Shown here one piece after another: positions 8,184 to 17,542 of a DNA stretch of 29,909 nucleotides. Position 1 is the first letter of the stretch, and every line of letters begins with the position of its first letter. The position numbers were made by a program, and so were the translations under genes. This DNA is from DASYYE01 sp035946955 (lineage in GTDB: Bacteria; Actinomycetota; Actinomycetes; Streptosporangiales; Streptosporangiaceae): positions 1-29,909 of the forward strand of contig DASYYE010000405.1 in NCBI GenBank assembly GCA_035946955.1, in the 5' to 3' direction. Under the pieces are notes generated by a model. The model was not told the DNA's origin, made no database searches, and was given only the letters and a program-made list of their open reading frames with translations.

Positions 8184-11100
8184 GTGGCACTGGAACTGGA
8201 GACACAGTCCCGGCAGGCGGATGTGAACGCCACCCAGCAGGTGGCTGCGCAGATGACGGCGCTGGCGCCAGCCCTGGCCCAGGCGCTCGGGACGGCGAAC
8301 CAGTTCGCCGCCAGCATGGCTACCGGCGCTCAGCAACTCGCGGCACTGGAACCCGGGGTGCATGACCTGACCTCAGCGATGCAGGCGATCATCTCGGCCC
8401 AGCAGATCGAGCAGAGCTTCCAGACTCCCACGCCGAACCCGGCGGTCAGCCAGGCCGTGCAGGCCTGGAAGATGGTAGGCAACCTTGCGCAGCAGCGGTA
8501 CTCCTGGCTCCTGTCACGCTGGCAACAGACCCACCGGGAACAGCCCTCAGGGACGTCGATCGCTATGGCGGACCCGCTGGTGGCCGGCCTCAATGCCTAC
8601 AGCGCTGCCACCGCCCCGCTGGCCGGGGAGATCCAGGCACGGGTCCAGTTCCCGCCGCCACCCGCGCCGGGCGGCGCCACCGGGCCGGCCGCCGTGGTCG
8701 CATGGCTGCAAACGTGCAGCCAGCAGCTCTCCGGCCCGGCAACACAGATCACAGCAGCCACCACCCCGCTGGGCAGCACGCTGTCGTGGGCGAACCTGGG
8801 AACGACCGCGGCGAACGTCCTCGCCAGCGAGCAGGCCCTGCTCGCCGCGGCCCAGCGGGTGGCGGCGGCGCTGACGGGCCCGGTGGCCCCCGCCAGCCTG
8901 GCCGGCCTGCTCGCCGACCTCACTGCCCTGCGCCTGTCCGCCTGCCCGGACCCCATCCAGCCCGCCGACCGGGCGGTCTACGGCCAGCGCATGGCAGAGC
9001 TGGTGCAGGCCCTCCCCGGGCTGCTGGCGGCCCCCACCGGCGCCGCCGCCCCGACCGTTCCTCCCGCCACGGGTCCGGCCCCCCCGGTGGCACCCGTGGT
9101 CATGCTCCCGGTCCGGCTGGAGACCCGCGCGTTCCCCGTGGCGAGTGGCGGGACCGAGTTCCGCATCCGGGTCTACGTGGACAGCGTGCACGTCAACGCC
9201 CACGACCCCCGGCTGACCCCAGACGAGGCCCTATGGGGGCAGCGGCTCCGGGCGGCGGCGCCAACAGCCGCGGAATGGGCACAGGCCGCCGCCCGGTTCG
9301 GGCCTGCCCGCGCCGCCTACCTGCTCAACCCCGAGCCGAACGCGGGGACACGCACCGGTCCCTGGGCGCAGGCCGCGACCACGGCCGCGCTTCCCGACCG
9401 CTGGCTGGCGGTCGGCTACGGGCCGGACGGCGTCGCGATCGGCGCTGCGCTGGGCGCGCCCATCACCCTCTTGCTGCAAGTGGGACCCGACCCCACCGTG
9501 ACCCCGCCGGCCCCGGCAAGCGGCGGGCTGGCGGTGGATCCCGGCATCGGCTGGATGGTCGACTTCGGCGAGGCGGTCACCGCAGGCATGGGCCTCAGCC
9601 TGTTCGTGGACGGCGGGGCAGCGGGCACACCAGCCGCTGGCGCGGCCACCGGCAGCCCGACGCTGTCCCGGCTGCTCGTCGTCGGAGTGCGGACCGGGGA
9701 CGCCACACAGACCCTCACCGGCCTGCTCAACGCCCACCACTACACCAGCGGGCTGGGCCTGGTGAGCTACGGCACCCCGACCAACAACACCAGCGAGGCG
9801 CCCTCCGGGTTCACCAGGACCGACCCTGGCTACGCGAACAGCTACGCGCAGGAGGTGCTCAGGCCCGCCGCAACCGGGGACGCGGCCCGGCTCGCCGCGG
9901 CGCTCGGCGTCCCCCCGGGTGTCTTCGCGGCGGCAGCACCAGCCCCACTCACCGAGCAGCGGGACCAGCAGGCGATGACCGCCGTGACCTGGCCCGCCAC
10001 CTGGGGCTCGTTCCTGCCCCTGGCCGGCATGGGAACGACCCTGGCCGGGTCACTGCGGTCCTGGGCCGTGGCCTGGGTACGGCCCGGCGGGCCATTGCCA
10101 ACGCTGCGCGTCGGCCCGCGCCCGTATGGGATCCTCCCGGTCGTGGACCTCGCCGGGTGGGTGGCCGACCCGGCCTACCCGTACGACGCGGCCGGCGGTG
10201 AGGTGGCCGGGGTGGTGCGGGGCCTGGTGAGTGCCTGGCTGGCGGCCGACCCCATCGCCAGCAACCCCGACTTCGACGCGCTCCTGGCCCGCCAGCCGGT
10301 GAGCGCCGAGGCCTGGGGGCGGTTTGCCGGGATCATGCCTGGCTGGCTGCAGCCAAACTTCGACCTGGGTGTCACCAACACCCTCATCCAGGCCAGCATG
10401 AATGCCCTGCCCGGCCAGCTCGCCCAGATCGGGACGGCCTGCGGGCTCGGCGGCCCGCTCACCTGGCCGGCCGGACTCGTCGTGCTGCCGGACCCGCTCG
10501 CCCCGGCAAGCCCCTGGCCGCTCGTGGCCCCCGACGGCGCCATGCCCTGGGCGGCCGGAACCGGCCCTCCCGCCATGCCTGCCGCATACCTGGCCAGCCT
10601 GCTGGCCGGCACCTCGGCGGCACAGCCAGCGGCGTTGCTCGATTTCGTGGCCCGCCAGTCCTGGGCCGGCACCCGGGGCCTGCCCGGCGGCGGGTGGGTG
10701 TTCGCCCCACGCGGCAACCTGGGTGACGTCCCCGAGCCGCCGCCCCCACCGCCAGCGGACGAGTTGCACGCCGCCACCGGTTACCTTGCCGGGCGGGCAG
10801 CCGCTGACTTCAGCTCGCTGTTCGGCGGCGCGCTGGACATTGCCGGTTACCGGCTCGACGCCTGGGTCACGGCCCTGGCCACCAGCCGGCTCGGCCGGGT
10901 GCGGAACGCCCCAGCGGCCGGGACGTTCGTCGGCGGCTTCGGCTGGGTGGAGAACCTGGTGGCCCGCCCTCCGCTGGCCCCGGTCGCAGTGCCAGCCGAG
11001 CCACAGGCCCTCGCGGACCCGGCCAACGCGGGCTACCAGCAGGCCCCAAGTCTCCAGCAGGCCATCACCGCAGCCGTCCTGCGCAGCGGGTACCTCACCC

Positions 11101-13868
11101 ACAACCCGCTGACCGCTGGGTCGCCACCCCCGCCGCCCGGAGCGCCGTTCGCCATCGACCTGTCCTCCCGCCGTGCCCGGCTCGCCGGCTGGCTCTTGGA
11201 CGGAGTGCGCCAGGGGCAGCCACTGTCGGTGCTGCTCGGATACAGGTTCGAGCGGGCCTTGCAAGAGGCCGCCCTGGGCAGTCTTATCGCCGCGTTCCGG
11301 CAGGCCGCACCGTACAACCCGGTGGCCGTGGCCGGAGGTGGCGCCACCGCGCCCACCGAGGCGGCCGTCCCCACCGACGTCGTCGACGGCGTCGCGCTCT
11401 ACCAGCTCACCCAAGCAGCTCAGCAGCCACCGCCGCTGCCGTCCCCGCTGACCACCACGCAGTGGAACCAGGCGCAGCCCGCCCTCACCGACCTCGCCGA
11501 GGTGATCGACGCGGTCTCCGACGCCGTCACCGCGCAGGCGCTGCACGACCTCCTCACCGGCGGCACGACGTCGGTGGCCGCCACCCTCGATGGCGTGGCC
11601 AGCGGGGCGGTCCCGCCACCCGCACTGGCCTTCCTGCACACCCCGCGCACCGGCATCGCCGTCAACCACCGCATCCTCGTCCCGGTACCGGCCGGCCAGC
11701 CATACCCGCCGCCCCACTGGCCCGCGACCCCACGGGGGCAGGCGGAGCCGGCGCTGACCGCGTGGGTCGCGGGCCTGCTCGGTGACCCGGGCCAGGTGAC
11801 GGCGGCCGTGACCCTGCTCGGCCAGACAGGCGCGCCGCTGCCAGGCCAGCCAACCACGATCACACTCGGCAGCCTCGGCCTCGGCCCGCTCGATGTGGTG
11901 GCCCTGGCCGGGCAGCCCGCCGAGCTGGAACGGCTGGCCGTGTACTCAGTCATCAACGCCCGCCCGGCAACCGCCCCGCCCGCCAGCGGCGGCACGCTCG
12001 ACGGCAACCCAGCCGGGGCCGCCCGGCCGCTGTCCGCCGTGCTCTCGGTCGCCCGGTCGGCGGGCCAGTTGATCGGCACCGGCCGCGGCGCCGACGCCCG
12101 TGACCTCTCACCGGCCAACACGGTCAGCGACCCAGGGGCGAACCTCAGCGACCTGGCGGCCAGGGTCGCCGCGGCGAGCGCGGCGCTCGCCAGCGCCTGG
12201 GCCGCCTTCCAGGCAGCCCTGCCCGGCGACCCGCACCCCGGGTCGCCGCAGGCCGCTGGCACCGGCGTCCCAGCAGGCGCCGTCCCCGCCACCCTGGGCG
12301 CCGCCCTCCTCGCAGCCGTCATGATGGGCATCCCCGCGGCCGCCCCAGCGGGGGCAGGGACCGCCGCCCTCCAGGCGCTTGCCAACCAGGCCAGAGGGGC
12401 GTGGTCCGAGGTCTACCAGCGGCAGTCAGCGGTCGCCGCGCTGGAACCCCCGGCAGGTGCCGATCCCGCGACTGAGCTGGCCGCACGGCTGGCCCAGCTC
12501 ACCGCCGCCTTCGGCGGCGGGTTCCGCGCCCTTCCCCAGGTGACCACCAGCCCACCCGGCCTGCTGGCCCAGGCGGCCGCGCTGACCGGCGCCGCCACGG
12601 CCGACCCCGGCCAGGAGCCCGACGCCTGGCTGGTCAAAGTAAGCCGCGTACATGCGCCGGTCGCCGACCTCCTCGACACCTGCTGCGCCGCGGAAGCGCT
12701 CGGCACCGGCCCGCCGCTGGCGCTGACCGTGGCTCAACTGCCCCTGCCCGCACCGAGCGCGCCCGGCACCGCCCCTGCGCCCGCGCCGTGGGCAGGCCTG
12801 CCGTTCACCACCCCACCCGCGGCCAACCTCCTGTCGCTGGCCATGGTCGCGCCGCCGCCCACCGGCATGCTGTCCGCGCTCCTGGTCGCCGACTGGGTGG
12901 AGGTCATCCCCAGCCGGACCGAGACCACCGGCCTCACCTACCACTACGACGCCCCAGACGCGCAGGCCCCGCAGGCCATCCTGCTCGCCGTCCCCGCCAA
13001 CCCCGGCGCGACGGCCTGGCGCTACGCCGACCTGGTCAACACCGTCGCGAGCGCGCGGGACCTGGCGCATGTGCGCGGCGTCGACTACCTGGACCTGCCG
13101 GGCACCGCGCGGCAGGTGCTGCCAGCGGCCTACTTCGCGAACCCGCAGGTGCCGCCGCCAGGGCCGTGGAGCCCCGTGCTCTCCCCGCTGGGGGTGCCCG
13201 GCAACTACCTGAGCCAGACCCAGGCCCCCACGATCACCTCTGTCGCGGGCGGCCCGCTGGAACAGGCGAAGACGGGACAGCTCACCGTCACCGGGCAGGG
13301 CTTCGCCCCACCCGGGCCGGCCGGGCCGGTGCCGCTGCCGTTCTCGGCGTTCACGGTGGACGGCGGCGACGTCACGATCACCGGTGGCAGGGTCACGGGC
13401 ACCCAGGCAACGCTGAACGTGGCCATTGCCCCCCAGGCTGTCACCGGGCCGCGCGGCCTCAGCGTCGGCACTTCCACGCTGCCGAACTGCGTGACCATCG
13501 TCCCGCAGCCGCGCGCGACAGGCTGCGACACCACCGTCTTGTCCCAGGGGATGACGGTGGTCACCCACGTGATCACGGTGACCGGCCAGGCCCTGTCTGC
13601 GCAGACCACGGCCACACTGACCGGGTCGAGCCTCGTGCACACCCAGGTCACCGGCGTCACCGCGACGCAGTTTCAGCTCACCGCCACCATCGACGCCTCG
13701 GAGTACGAGCCGTACTCCGACCAGTCAGACGGGACCGGGCCGGTCAGCAAGCCGGTGCCCGGCTACCGGCCGCCAGTGCATGTCAGCATCGGCCTGACGC
13801 TCACGGTGTCACCGGCACCTGGTGAGCCGACGGCCGCCTTCCCCATCACCCTGGACTCGATCACATGA
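8184..13868 (+). CDS. 1,894-aa conserved giant protein with C-terminal IPT/Ig-like domains (operon gene 4)
   Basis: The largest protein in the window. The N-terminal ~150 residues are Ala/Gln-rich and probably helical. Signatures in order are LRVGPRPYGILPV (about 640-653), LLDGVRQGQPLSVLLGYRFE (about 1003-1024) and LLVADWVEVIPSRTETTG with YHYDAPDAQAPQAILLAVP (about 1566-1605). RGVDYLDLPGTARQVLPAAYF follows. I recall the same blocks ('RVGRQPYGVLPV', 'GLRQGQPLGALLGYRFERGL', 'DEWVEVIPS..ETTG..FHYD') from very large uncharacterised bacterial proteins. The last ~210 residues look like two IPT/TIG-type beta domains (about 1682-1770 and 1790-1860). GTG 8184 has GGAGG at 8173-8177 and starts 2 nt after gene 3, so the genes are almost certainly cotranscribed. 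There is no signal peptide. The function is unknown; a scaffold or structural role is an inference from size and repeats. Confidence 0.85.
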   Translation: MALELETQSRQADVNATQQVAAQMTALAPALAQALGTANQFAASMATGAQQLAALEPGVHDLTSAMQAIISAQQIEQSFQTPTPNPAVSQAVQAWKMVGNLAQQRYSWLLSRWQQTHREQPSGTSIAMADPLVAGLNAYSAATAPLAGEIQARVQFPPPPAPGGATGPAAVVAWLQTCSQQLSGPATQITAATTPLGSTLSWANLGTTAANVLASEQALLAAAQRVAAALTGPVAPASLAGLLADLTALRLSACPDPIQPADRAVYGQRMAELVQALPGLLAAPTGAAAPTVPPATGPAPPVAPVVMLPVRLETRAFPVASGGTEFRIRVYVDSVHVNAHDPRLTPDEALWGQRLRAAAPTAAEWAQAAARFGPARAAYLLNPEPNAGTRTGPWAQAATTAALPDRWLAVGYGPDGVAIGAALGAPITLLLQVGPDPTVTPPAPASGGLAVDPGIGWMVDFGEAVTAGMGLSLFVDGGAAGTPAAGAATGSPTLSRLLVVGVRTGDATQTLTGLLNAHHYTSGLGLVSYGTPTNNTSEAPSGFTRTDPGYANSYAQEVLRPAATGDAARLAAALGVPPGVFAAAAPAPLTEQRDQQAMTAVTWPATWGSFLPLAGMGTTLAGSLRSWAVAWVRPGGPLPTLRVGPRPYGILPVVDLAGWVADPAYPYDAAGGEVAGVVRGLVSAWLAADPIASNPDFDALLARQPVSAEAWGRFAGIMPGWLQPNFDLGVTNTLIQASMNALPGQLAQIGTACGLGGPLTWPAGLVVLPDPLAPASPWPLVAPDGAMPWAAGTGPPAMPAAYLASLLAGTSAAQPAALLDFVARQSWAGTRGLPGGGWVFAPRGNLGDVPEPPPPPPADELHAATGYLAGRAAADFSSLFGGALDIAGYRLDAWVTALATSRLGRVRNAPAAGTFVGGFGWVENLVARPPLAPVAVPAEPQALADPANAGYQQAPSLQQAITAAVLRSGYLTHNPLTAGSPPPPPGAPFAIDLSSRRARLAGWLLDGVRQGQPLSVLLGYRFERALQEAALGSLIAAFRQAAPYNPVAVAGGGATAPTEAAVPTDVVDGVALYQLTQAAQQPPPLPSPLTTTQWNQAQPALTDLAEVIDAVSDAVTAQALHDLLTGGTTSVAATLDGVASGAVPPPALAFLHTPRTGIAVNHRILVPVPAGQPYPPPHWPATPRGQAEPALTAWVAGLLGDPGQVTAAVTLLGQTGAPLPGQPTTITLGSLGLGPLDVVALAGQPAELERLAVYSVINARPATAPPASGGTLDGNPAGAARPLSAVLSVARSAGQLIGTGRGADARDLSPANTVSDPGANLSDLAARVAAASAALASAWAAFQAALPGDPHPGSPQAAGTGVPAGAVPATLGAALLAAVMMGIPAAAPAGAGTAALQALANQARGAWSEVYQRQSAVAALEPPAGADPATELAARLAQLTAAFGGGFRALPQVTTSPPGLLAQAAALTGAATADPGQEPDAWLVKVSRVHAPVADLLDTCCAAEALGTGPPLALTVAQLPLPAPSAPGTAPAPAPWAGLPFTTPPAANLLSLAMVAPPPTGMLSALLVADWVEVIPSRTETTGLTYHYDAPDAQAPQAILLAVPANPGATAWRYADLVNTVASARDLAHVRGVDYLDLPGTARQVLPAAYFANPQVPPPGPWSPVLSPLGVPGNYLSQTQAPTITSVAGGPLEQAKTGQLTVTGQGFAPPGPAGPVPLPFSAFTVDGGDVTITGGRVTGTQATLNVAIAPQAVTGPRGLSVGTSTLPNCVTIVPQPRATGCDTTVLSQGMTVVTHVITVTGQALSAQTTATLTGSSLVHTQVTGVTATQFQLTATIDASEYEPYSDQSDGTGPVSKPVPGYRPPVHVSIGLTLTVSPAPGEPTAAFPITLDSIT

Positions 13869-13906
13869 CCAGCGCCGGGCGCGGCCGGGATGGCTGAGGA
13901 GACCCG

Positions 13907-16687
13907 ATGAGCGAAGACGACATCGGCCGCATCCAGCAGAACGGCGGGCCGGGCCCGCCGCCGCCCTCGTTCGTCATCGTGGCCTTCACCACCCAGCCCA
14001 CGGCCCAGATGTTCGTGGGCATGCCCTTCACAGTGCAGGGGACGGCCTCGTCCAGCCCGCCGGGCAACGTGACCGGGGTAGGGCTGACCTTCGACGGCGT
14101 CGCGGTCCCGGTCGTCGACGACAGCCCGGTCGGCGACTGGAGCAACTGGCACGCCGTCGTCACACCGGCCACCGCCGCAGCGCACACCTTCTCGGCGACC
14201 GCGTCCGGCCTGGGGAAGACCAGGACCGCCACGCTGCACCTCACCGCGGTCCCGGTGCTCACCTGCGTCTCCCCGCCGGTCAGCGCGGGCGTGGTCACCA
14301 CCGGCCAGCTGGCGCTCGTCCTGGGAATCCAGGTCGCCACCGCCGCCCTGGTCATGACCCCACCGCCAACCTGGCAGTACCAACTGGGCAGCGGGCCATG
14401 GCAGGCGCCAGCCGGGGTAACCGAGCTGAGCCCGGCCAACTGGCAGCTCACCATCACCCTGCCCGCCACGCCAGCCGGGCCAGCCGGCACGTCCTATCCA
14501 CTGCAGGTCCGGGCAACCCCGGCGCAGGGCCTCCCCGCGACCCTGGCACTGACGGTGCAGGCGGTCGACACGACCGCGCCCACGGTCAGCGTCACCGTGC
14601 CCGGCTACGCCCCGGCCGGCGCCACCCCGGCCATATCCCTCCAGGCCTCCGACGAACTCAAAGGCGTCGTGTTCAGCGGCATCCAGGCCACCGGCGTGAG
14701 CGTGCAGTTCGACGGCCAGCAGTGCGCTGTCACCCAGACCACCGGCGGCGACCCGTCAAGCTGGTCAGCCACGCTGCCGCCGCTCACCCACGCTACGCAC
14801 CAGGTCCTTGTCACCGTCAAAGACGTCGCTGGGAACACCACCACCGCCGCGAGGACCATCTGGGTCGACCTGACAAGCTGGACGCGCCTGGAAACCGTGC
14901 CCCGCGACCCCACACTGATGCGGGGTCTGCAAGCCCGGGTCGCCGACCCGCTGTGGCAGCTGGCCCGGCAGGTCGCGTTCGGTGAGTTCGCTGGTCAGGA
15001 CACCGCGTCCCCGGCGGCGGTCCGCATGCGGGCGCGCGCCAGCAGCCTCACCCGGCTGCGGCCGGCCTTCGCGCCGGGCTCCACGGCCCCCGCGACCGGC
15101 CCCGGAGAACTGCTCCCCAGCGCTGGCGGCCCGCTGGAGGTGCTCACCGAGGCGGAGCCGGAGCCGCAGACCGGCGGCGCCCCGCGCCCCGTCTTCGCCG
15201 CCCAGGCAGGCCTGCAGTACCGGCGGATGCTCACCCGCGCGGTCGGCGTGGGCGACCTGAGCACCTACGAACGGGGCCTCCTCGCCGCCTACCCGGTCCC
15301 GCCGTCCGCCAGCGCCGCCGGGACGGCTGGTGTGCCGCCCGCGTCAGCGGCCGACGACCCGGCGCTGCTGCCCTACAGCGGCCGCGTCCCCGACGGCGAG
15401 CGGCTCTACGCCGACCTGGTGGCCGCGCTGCGGCCGCCCGGCCCCGGCACCCTGCCAGCGGCTCCCGCTCTCGGCGGCGCCAGTCCCACTGTGGTCGCCA
15501 GCGTCGCCAGGGCCTGGCTGTCGTGGTATGAGGCGGTGTCCGGCCAGGAACCCGGCCAGGTCGGCACCTGGGTTCCGGGCCGGCTGGAGTACGCGTTCAG
15601 CGTCGCCGCCCCTGGCCCAGACGCGGAGACAGTGCTGGCCGCCGCCGAACTGGACACCGGGGAACTGGACTGGTACGACTTCGACCTGCTCGCCAGCAGC
15701 GAGGTTCCGCCGTCGTCCCCCTCTGTCAGCCTCGGCGCCGCACCGACGGACCTGCCAGGCGGGCCCACCAGCATCCTCTTCGTGGGGCTGCCCACACCAG
15801 TCGCCTTCCGGGGGATGCCGCTGCAGCGGTGGTCGGACTTCGAAGACTCCGCCATCGACTTCGGTGCCATCACCGCCCCGGTCGAATCGCTCACCACCAG
15901 CGTCGTCGTCGAGTTCGCCATGCGCTACGGCAACGACCACTTCATCATCCCGGTGCCGCTGGCGGTGGGGTCGGTGCTGCGCGTGGACAGCCTCGTCGTC
16001 GTCGACACCTTCGGGGAGGTCCTCCTCATCCGCCCCATCGCCGAGGCCGACACCGCCGCGGGCCCGTTCCGCCTGTTCGAGCACGCCACACCGGCGGCGG
16101 CTGGCGGCACGCCCACCCGGGACCCGCTGTTCGTGCTCTTCCCCACGGTCGGCGAGGTGGTCCAGGGGCCCGCGGTCGAGGAGGTCCATTTCGTCCGCGA
16201 CGAGGCCGCGGAGCTCGTCTGGGCGATCGAGCAGACCGCCCTGGGACCCGATGGCCTCCCCGTGGACCGGACGGCCGGTGCCCTGGCGCACTTCCTGGCG
16301 CTCACCCCCACCCCGAACGACGGCACCGCGCCGTCGGCCCGCGCCTACGTCCTGCGCACCGACGTCGAGGCCAACTGGTTCCCGTTCCTGCCCTCGGGCG
16401 CGCCCCCCGCCACCCAGCTCGCCATGGCCGACGTGCCGCCGCTCGACCCCACGCAGCCCACACCGCTGCCCTGGGGCCGCATCCTCGCTCCCTACGCCCC
16501 TGTTGCCGCTGGCCAGCCCGGCGTGCTGATGCCACTCGAAGAGGTCACCCGGGCTGGCGCCCAGGTCATGCGGGCCTGGCGGTACGCGCGCTGGGTCGAC
16601 GGCAGGCAGCTGTCGTGGGTGGGACGCACAGTGCGTCCCGGCCGCGGCCCAGGCGCCAGCGGCCTGAGCTTCGACCTCGCCCTTTAG
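13907..16687 (+). CDS. 926-aa protein: N-terminal Ig-like domains plus conserved unknown domain (operon gene 5)
   Basis: Residues 1-320 look like about three bacterial Ig-like beta domains; the last ends with VKDVAGNTTTAARTIWVD, a typical Big-domain edge. From W325 a second part begins with W-T-R-L-E and then RGLQARVADPLWQLARQ (339-355) and FGEF. Later come WVPGRLEYAFSV, ELDWYDFDLL, FRGMPLQRWSDFEDSAIDFG, YGNDHFIIPVPL, VVDTFGE, EVHFVRDEAAELVWAIEQ and a C-terminus RARWRYARW-like stretch ending VRPGRGPGASGLSFDLAL. I recall this chain of motifs ('ARVaDPLWlLaRQWQfGEFqGED', 'MP.pRWWEFEDg.vDFGav', 'EFAlvYGNDWF.iPv') from a widespread uncharacterised family. ATG 13907 has GAGGAG six nt upstream. It lies 38 nt after gene 4. 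No signal peptide is seen. It is the last gene of the operon and converges on the hydrolase at 16718-17542. Confidence 0.85.
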   Translation: MSEDDIGRIQQNGGPGPPPPSFVIVAFTTQPTAQMFVGMPFTVQGTASSSPPGNVTGVGLTFDGVAVPVVDDSPVGDWSNWHAVVTPATAAAHTFSATASGLGKTRTATLHLTAVPVLTCVSPPVSAGVVTTGQLALVLGIQVATAALVMTPPPTWQYQLGSGPWQAPAGVTELSPANWQLTITLPATPAGPAGTSYPLQVRATPAQGLPATLALTVQAVDTTAPTVSVTVPGYAPAGATPAISLQASDELKGVVFSGIQATGVSVQFDGQQCAVTQTTGGDPSSWSATLPPLTHATHQVLVTVKDVAGNTTTAARTIWVDLTSWTRLETVPRDPTLMRGLQARVADPLWQLARQVAFGEFAGQDTASPAAVRMRARASSLTRLRPAFAPGSTAPATGPGELLPSAGGPLEVLTEAEPEPQTGGAPRPVFAAQAGLQYRRMLTRAVGVGDLSTYERGLLAAYPVPPSASAAGTAGVPPASAADDPALLPYSGRVPDGERLYADLVAALRPPGPGTLPAAPALGGASPTVVASVARAWLSWYEAVSGQEPGQVGTWVPGRLEYAFSVAAPGPDAETVLAAAELDTGELDWYDFDLLASSEVPPSSPSVSLGAAPTDLPGGPTSILFVGLPTPVAFRGMPLQRWSDFEDSAIDFGAITAPVESLTTSVVVEFAMRYGNDHFIIPVPLAVGSVLRVDSLVVVDTFGEVLLIRPIAEADTAAGPFRLFEHATPAAAGGTPTRDPLFVLFPTVGEVVQGPAVEEVHFVRDEAAELVWAIEQTALGPDGLPVDRTAGALAHFLALTPTPNDGTAPSARAYVLRTDVEANWFPFLPSGAPPATQLAMADVPPLDPTQPTPLPWGRILAPYAPVAAGQPGVLMPLEEVTRAGAQVMRAWRYARWVDGRQLSWVGRTVRPGRGPGASGLSFDLAL

Positions 16688-16717
16688 GCGTGTGCTGGCC
16701 CGCCACTGGCTGCCGAG

Positions 16718-17542
16718 TCACGCCCAATAGACCATGCCAGCGGGCATGGCGGTCTCCCACTGCCCAGCGTTGATGTAGGCCTCCTCTATCGAGGCGTACC
16801 CGTTTGGCCTGTGCTGTGCGGTGAACCACAGGACTTCGCAGACCCCCACGCCTTTCTTCTGCGCGGCGTCATGGAGTGACACCGTACCGTCGGCCTCGAA
16901 CCGCTGGGGGCCCTGCCCCGGTGCAGGCCGCGGCCACTGGCCGAAGTCAGCGGCGCCGTGCATGAGCTGGTTGATGTCCGCGTTGGGTGCCCAGACCTGG
17001 GCCCCCGTCTGCAGCAGCACTGCCTTGTCGCACGTCATCCCGCCCGACCAGGCGACCGTCTGCCAGCCCATCTGCGCCAGGCCGGCCTCCATCGCCCGGG
17101 ACACCACGTAGTACCCGCCGTACACACCCACCTTGTAGCGCGGCTTGCAGGCGTTGATCGCCGCGAAGTAGTCGGCGACCGGGCCGAGCTTGGCCTTCGG
17201 GTCGTTGCTGCCTGGTGCGTAGTCGGGGATGTCAAAATCCACTGCGAAATAGACCGCCATGTCCCCGGGCGCGCCCATGTTGGCGAGCTGCTGACTGGCG
17301 AGCTTGCCGTCCTCGGTGCCTTGCGGGGCACCCTTCGACGCCGCGGCCGCCTCATACTCGAAGCAGAGGAAGACGCTGATCCCGTTGCCTATGAGGAGGT
17401 CGGCCTCGGCCTTGTCGATATTGTGGCCCGGATTGCCGTATCCGGGCTCGGAGTTCCAGCCGATATAGCGGCCGACGGCGGTCACCCCCGCGCCTTTGAG
17501 TTCCTGGATGCCCGGCCTGAAATTGGAGTAGTCGATGATCAT
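16718..17542 (-). CDS. Rv2525c/DUF1906-type glycoside-hydrolase-like peptidoglycan hydrolase
   Basis: 274 aa. Residues 1-210 fit the glycoside-hydrolase-like TIM-barrel family known from Rv2525c and actinobacterial endolysins. The N-terminal strand MIIDYSNF carries D4, then come VGRYIGWN (23-30), the acidic residue of FLCFEYE (58-64), the YFAVDFD strand (98-104) with D102 and D104, KVGVYGGYYV, and the VWAPNADINQ end strand. The last 60 residues (about 215-274: DGTVSLHDAAQKKGVGV, then PAGMVYW) resemble a LysM-like cell-wall-binding module. The expected role is cleavage or binding of peptidoglycan. There is no signal peptide, so it would need a holin, lysis or a particle to reach the wall, as endolysins do. 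It converges on the large operon with 30 nt between the stops. Its ATG overlaps the stop of a 61-aa ORF in an ATGA junction. Enzymatic specificity cannot be told from sequence. Confidence 0.8.
   Translation of the reverse strand: MIIDYSNFRPGIQELKGAGVTAVGRYIGWNSEPGYGNPGHNIDKAEADLLIGNGISVFLCFEYEAAAASKGAPQGTEDGKLASQQLANMGAPGDMAVYFAVDFDIPDYAPGSNDPKAKLGPVADYFAAINACKPRYKVGVYGGYYVVSRAMEAGLAQMGWQTVAWSGGMTCDKAVLLQTGAQVWAPNADINQLMHGAADFGQWPRPAPGQGPQRFEADGTVSLHDAAQKKGVGVCEVLWFTAQHRPNGYASIEEAYINAGQWETAMPAGMVYWA

Noticed and set aside
10050..11717. 555-codon minus-strand frame, and a similar one at 6682-8205
   Set aside because: These are shadows of genes 3 and 4. The translations are Gly/Arg/Val-rich without recognisable domains.
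3340..15460. Recurring CTGCCAGCGG/CGCCAGCGG strings across genes 2-5
   Set aside because: They fall in coding frames as Pro-Ala-rich codons with irregular spacing. Codon preference explains them better than a repeat family or chromosome-architecture motif.
604..16687. Calling the operon a contractile injection system or prophage tail
   Set aside because: No sheath, tube, baseplate J, AAA+ ATPase, tape measure or spike protein can be recognised. The similarity is only in scale and the nearby lysin.
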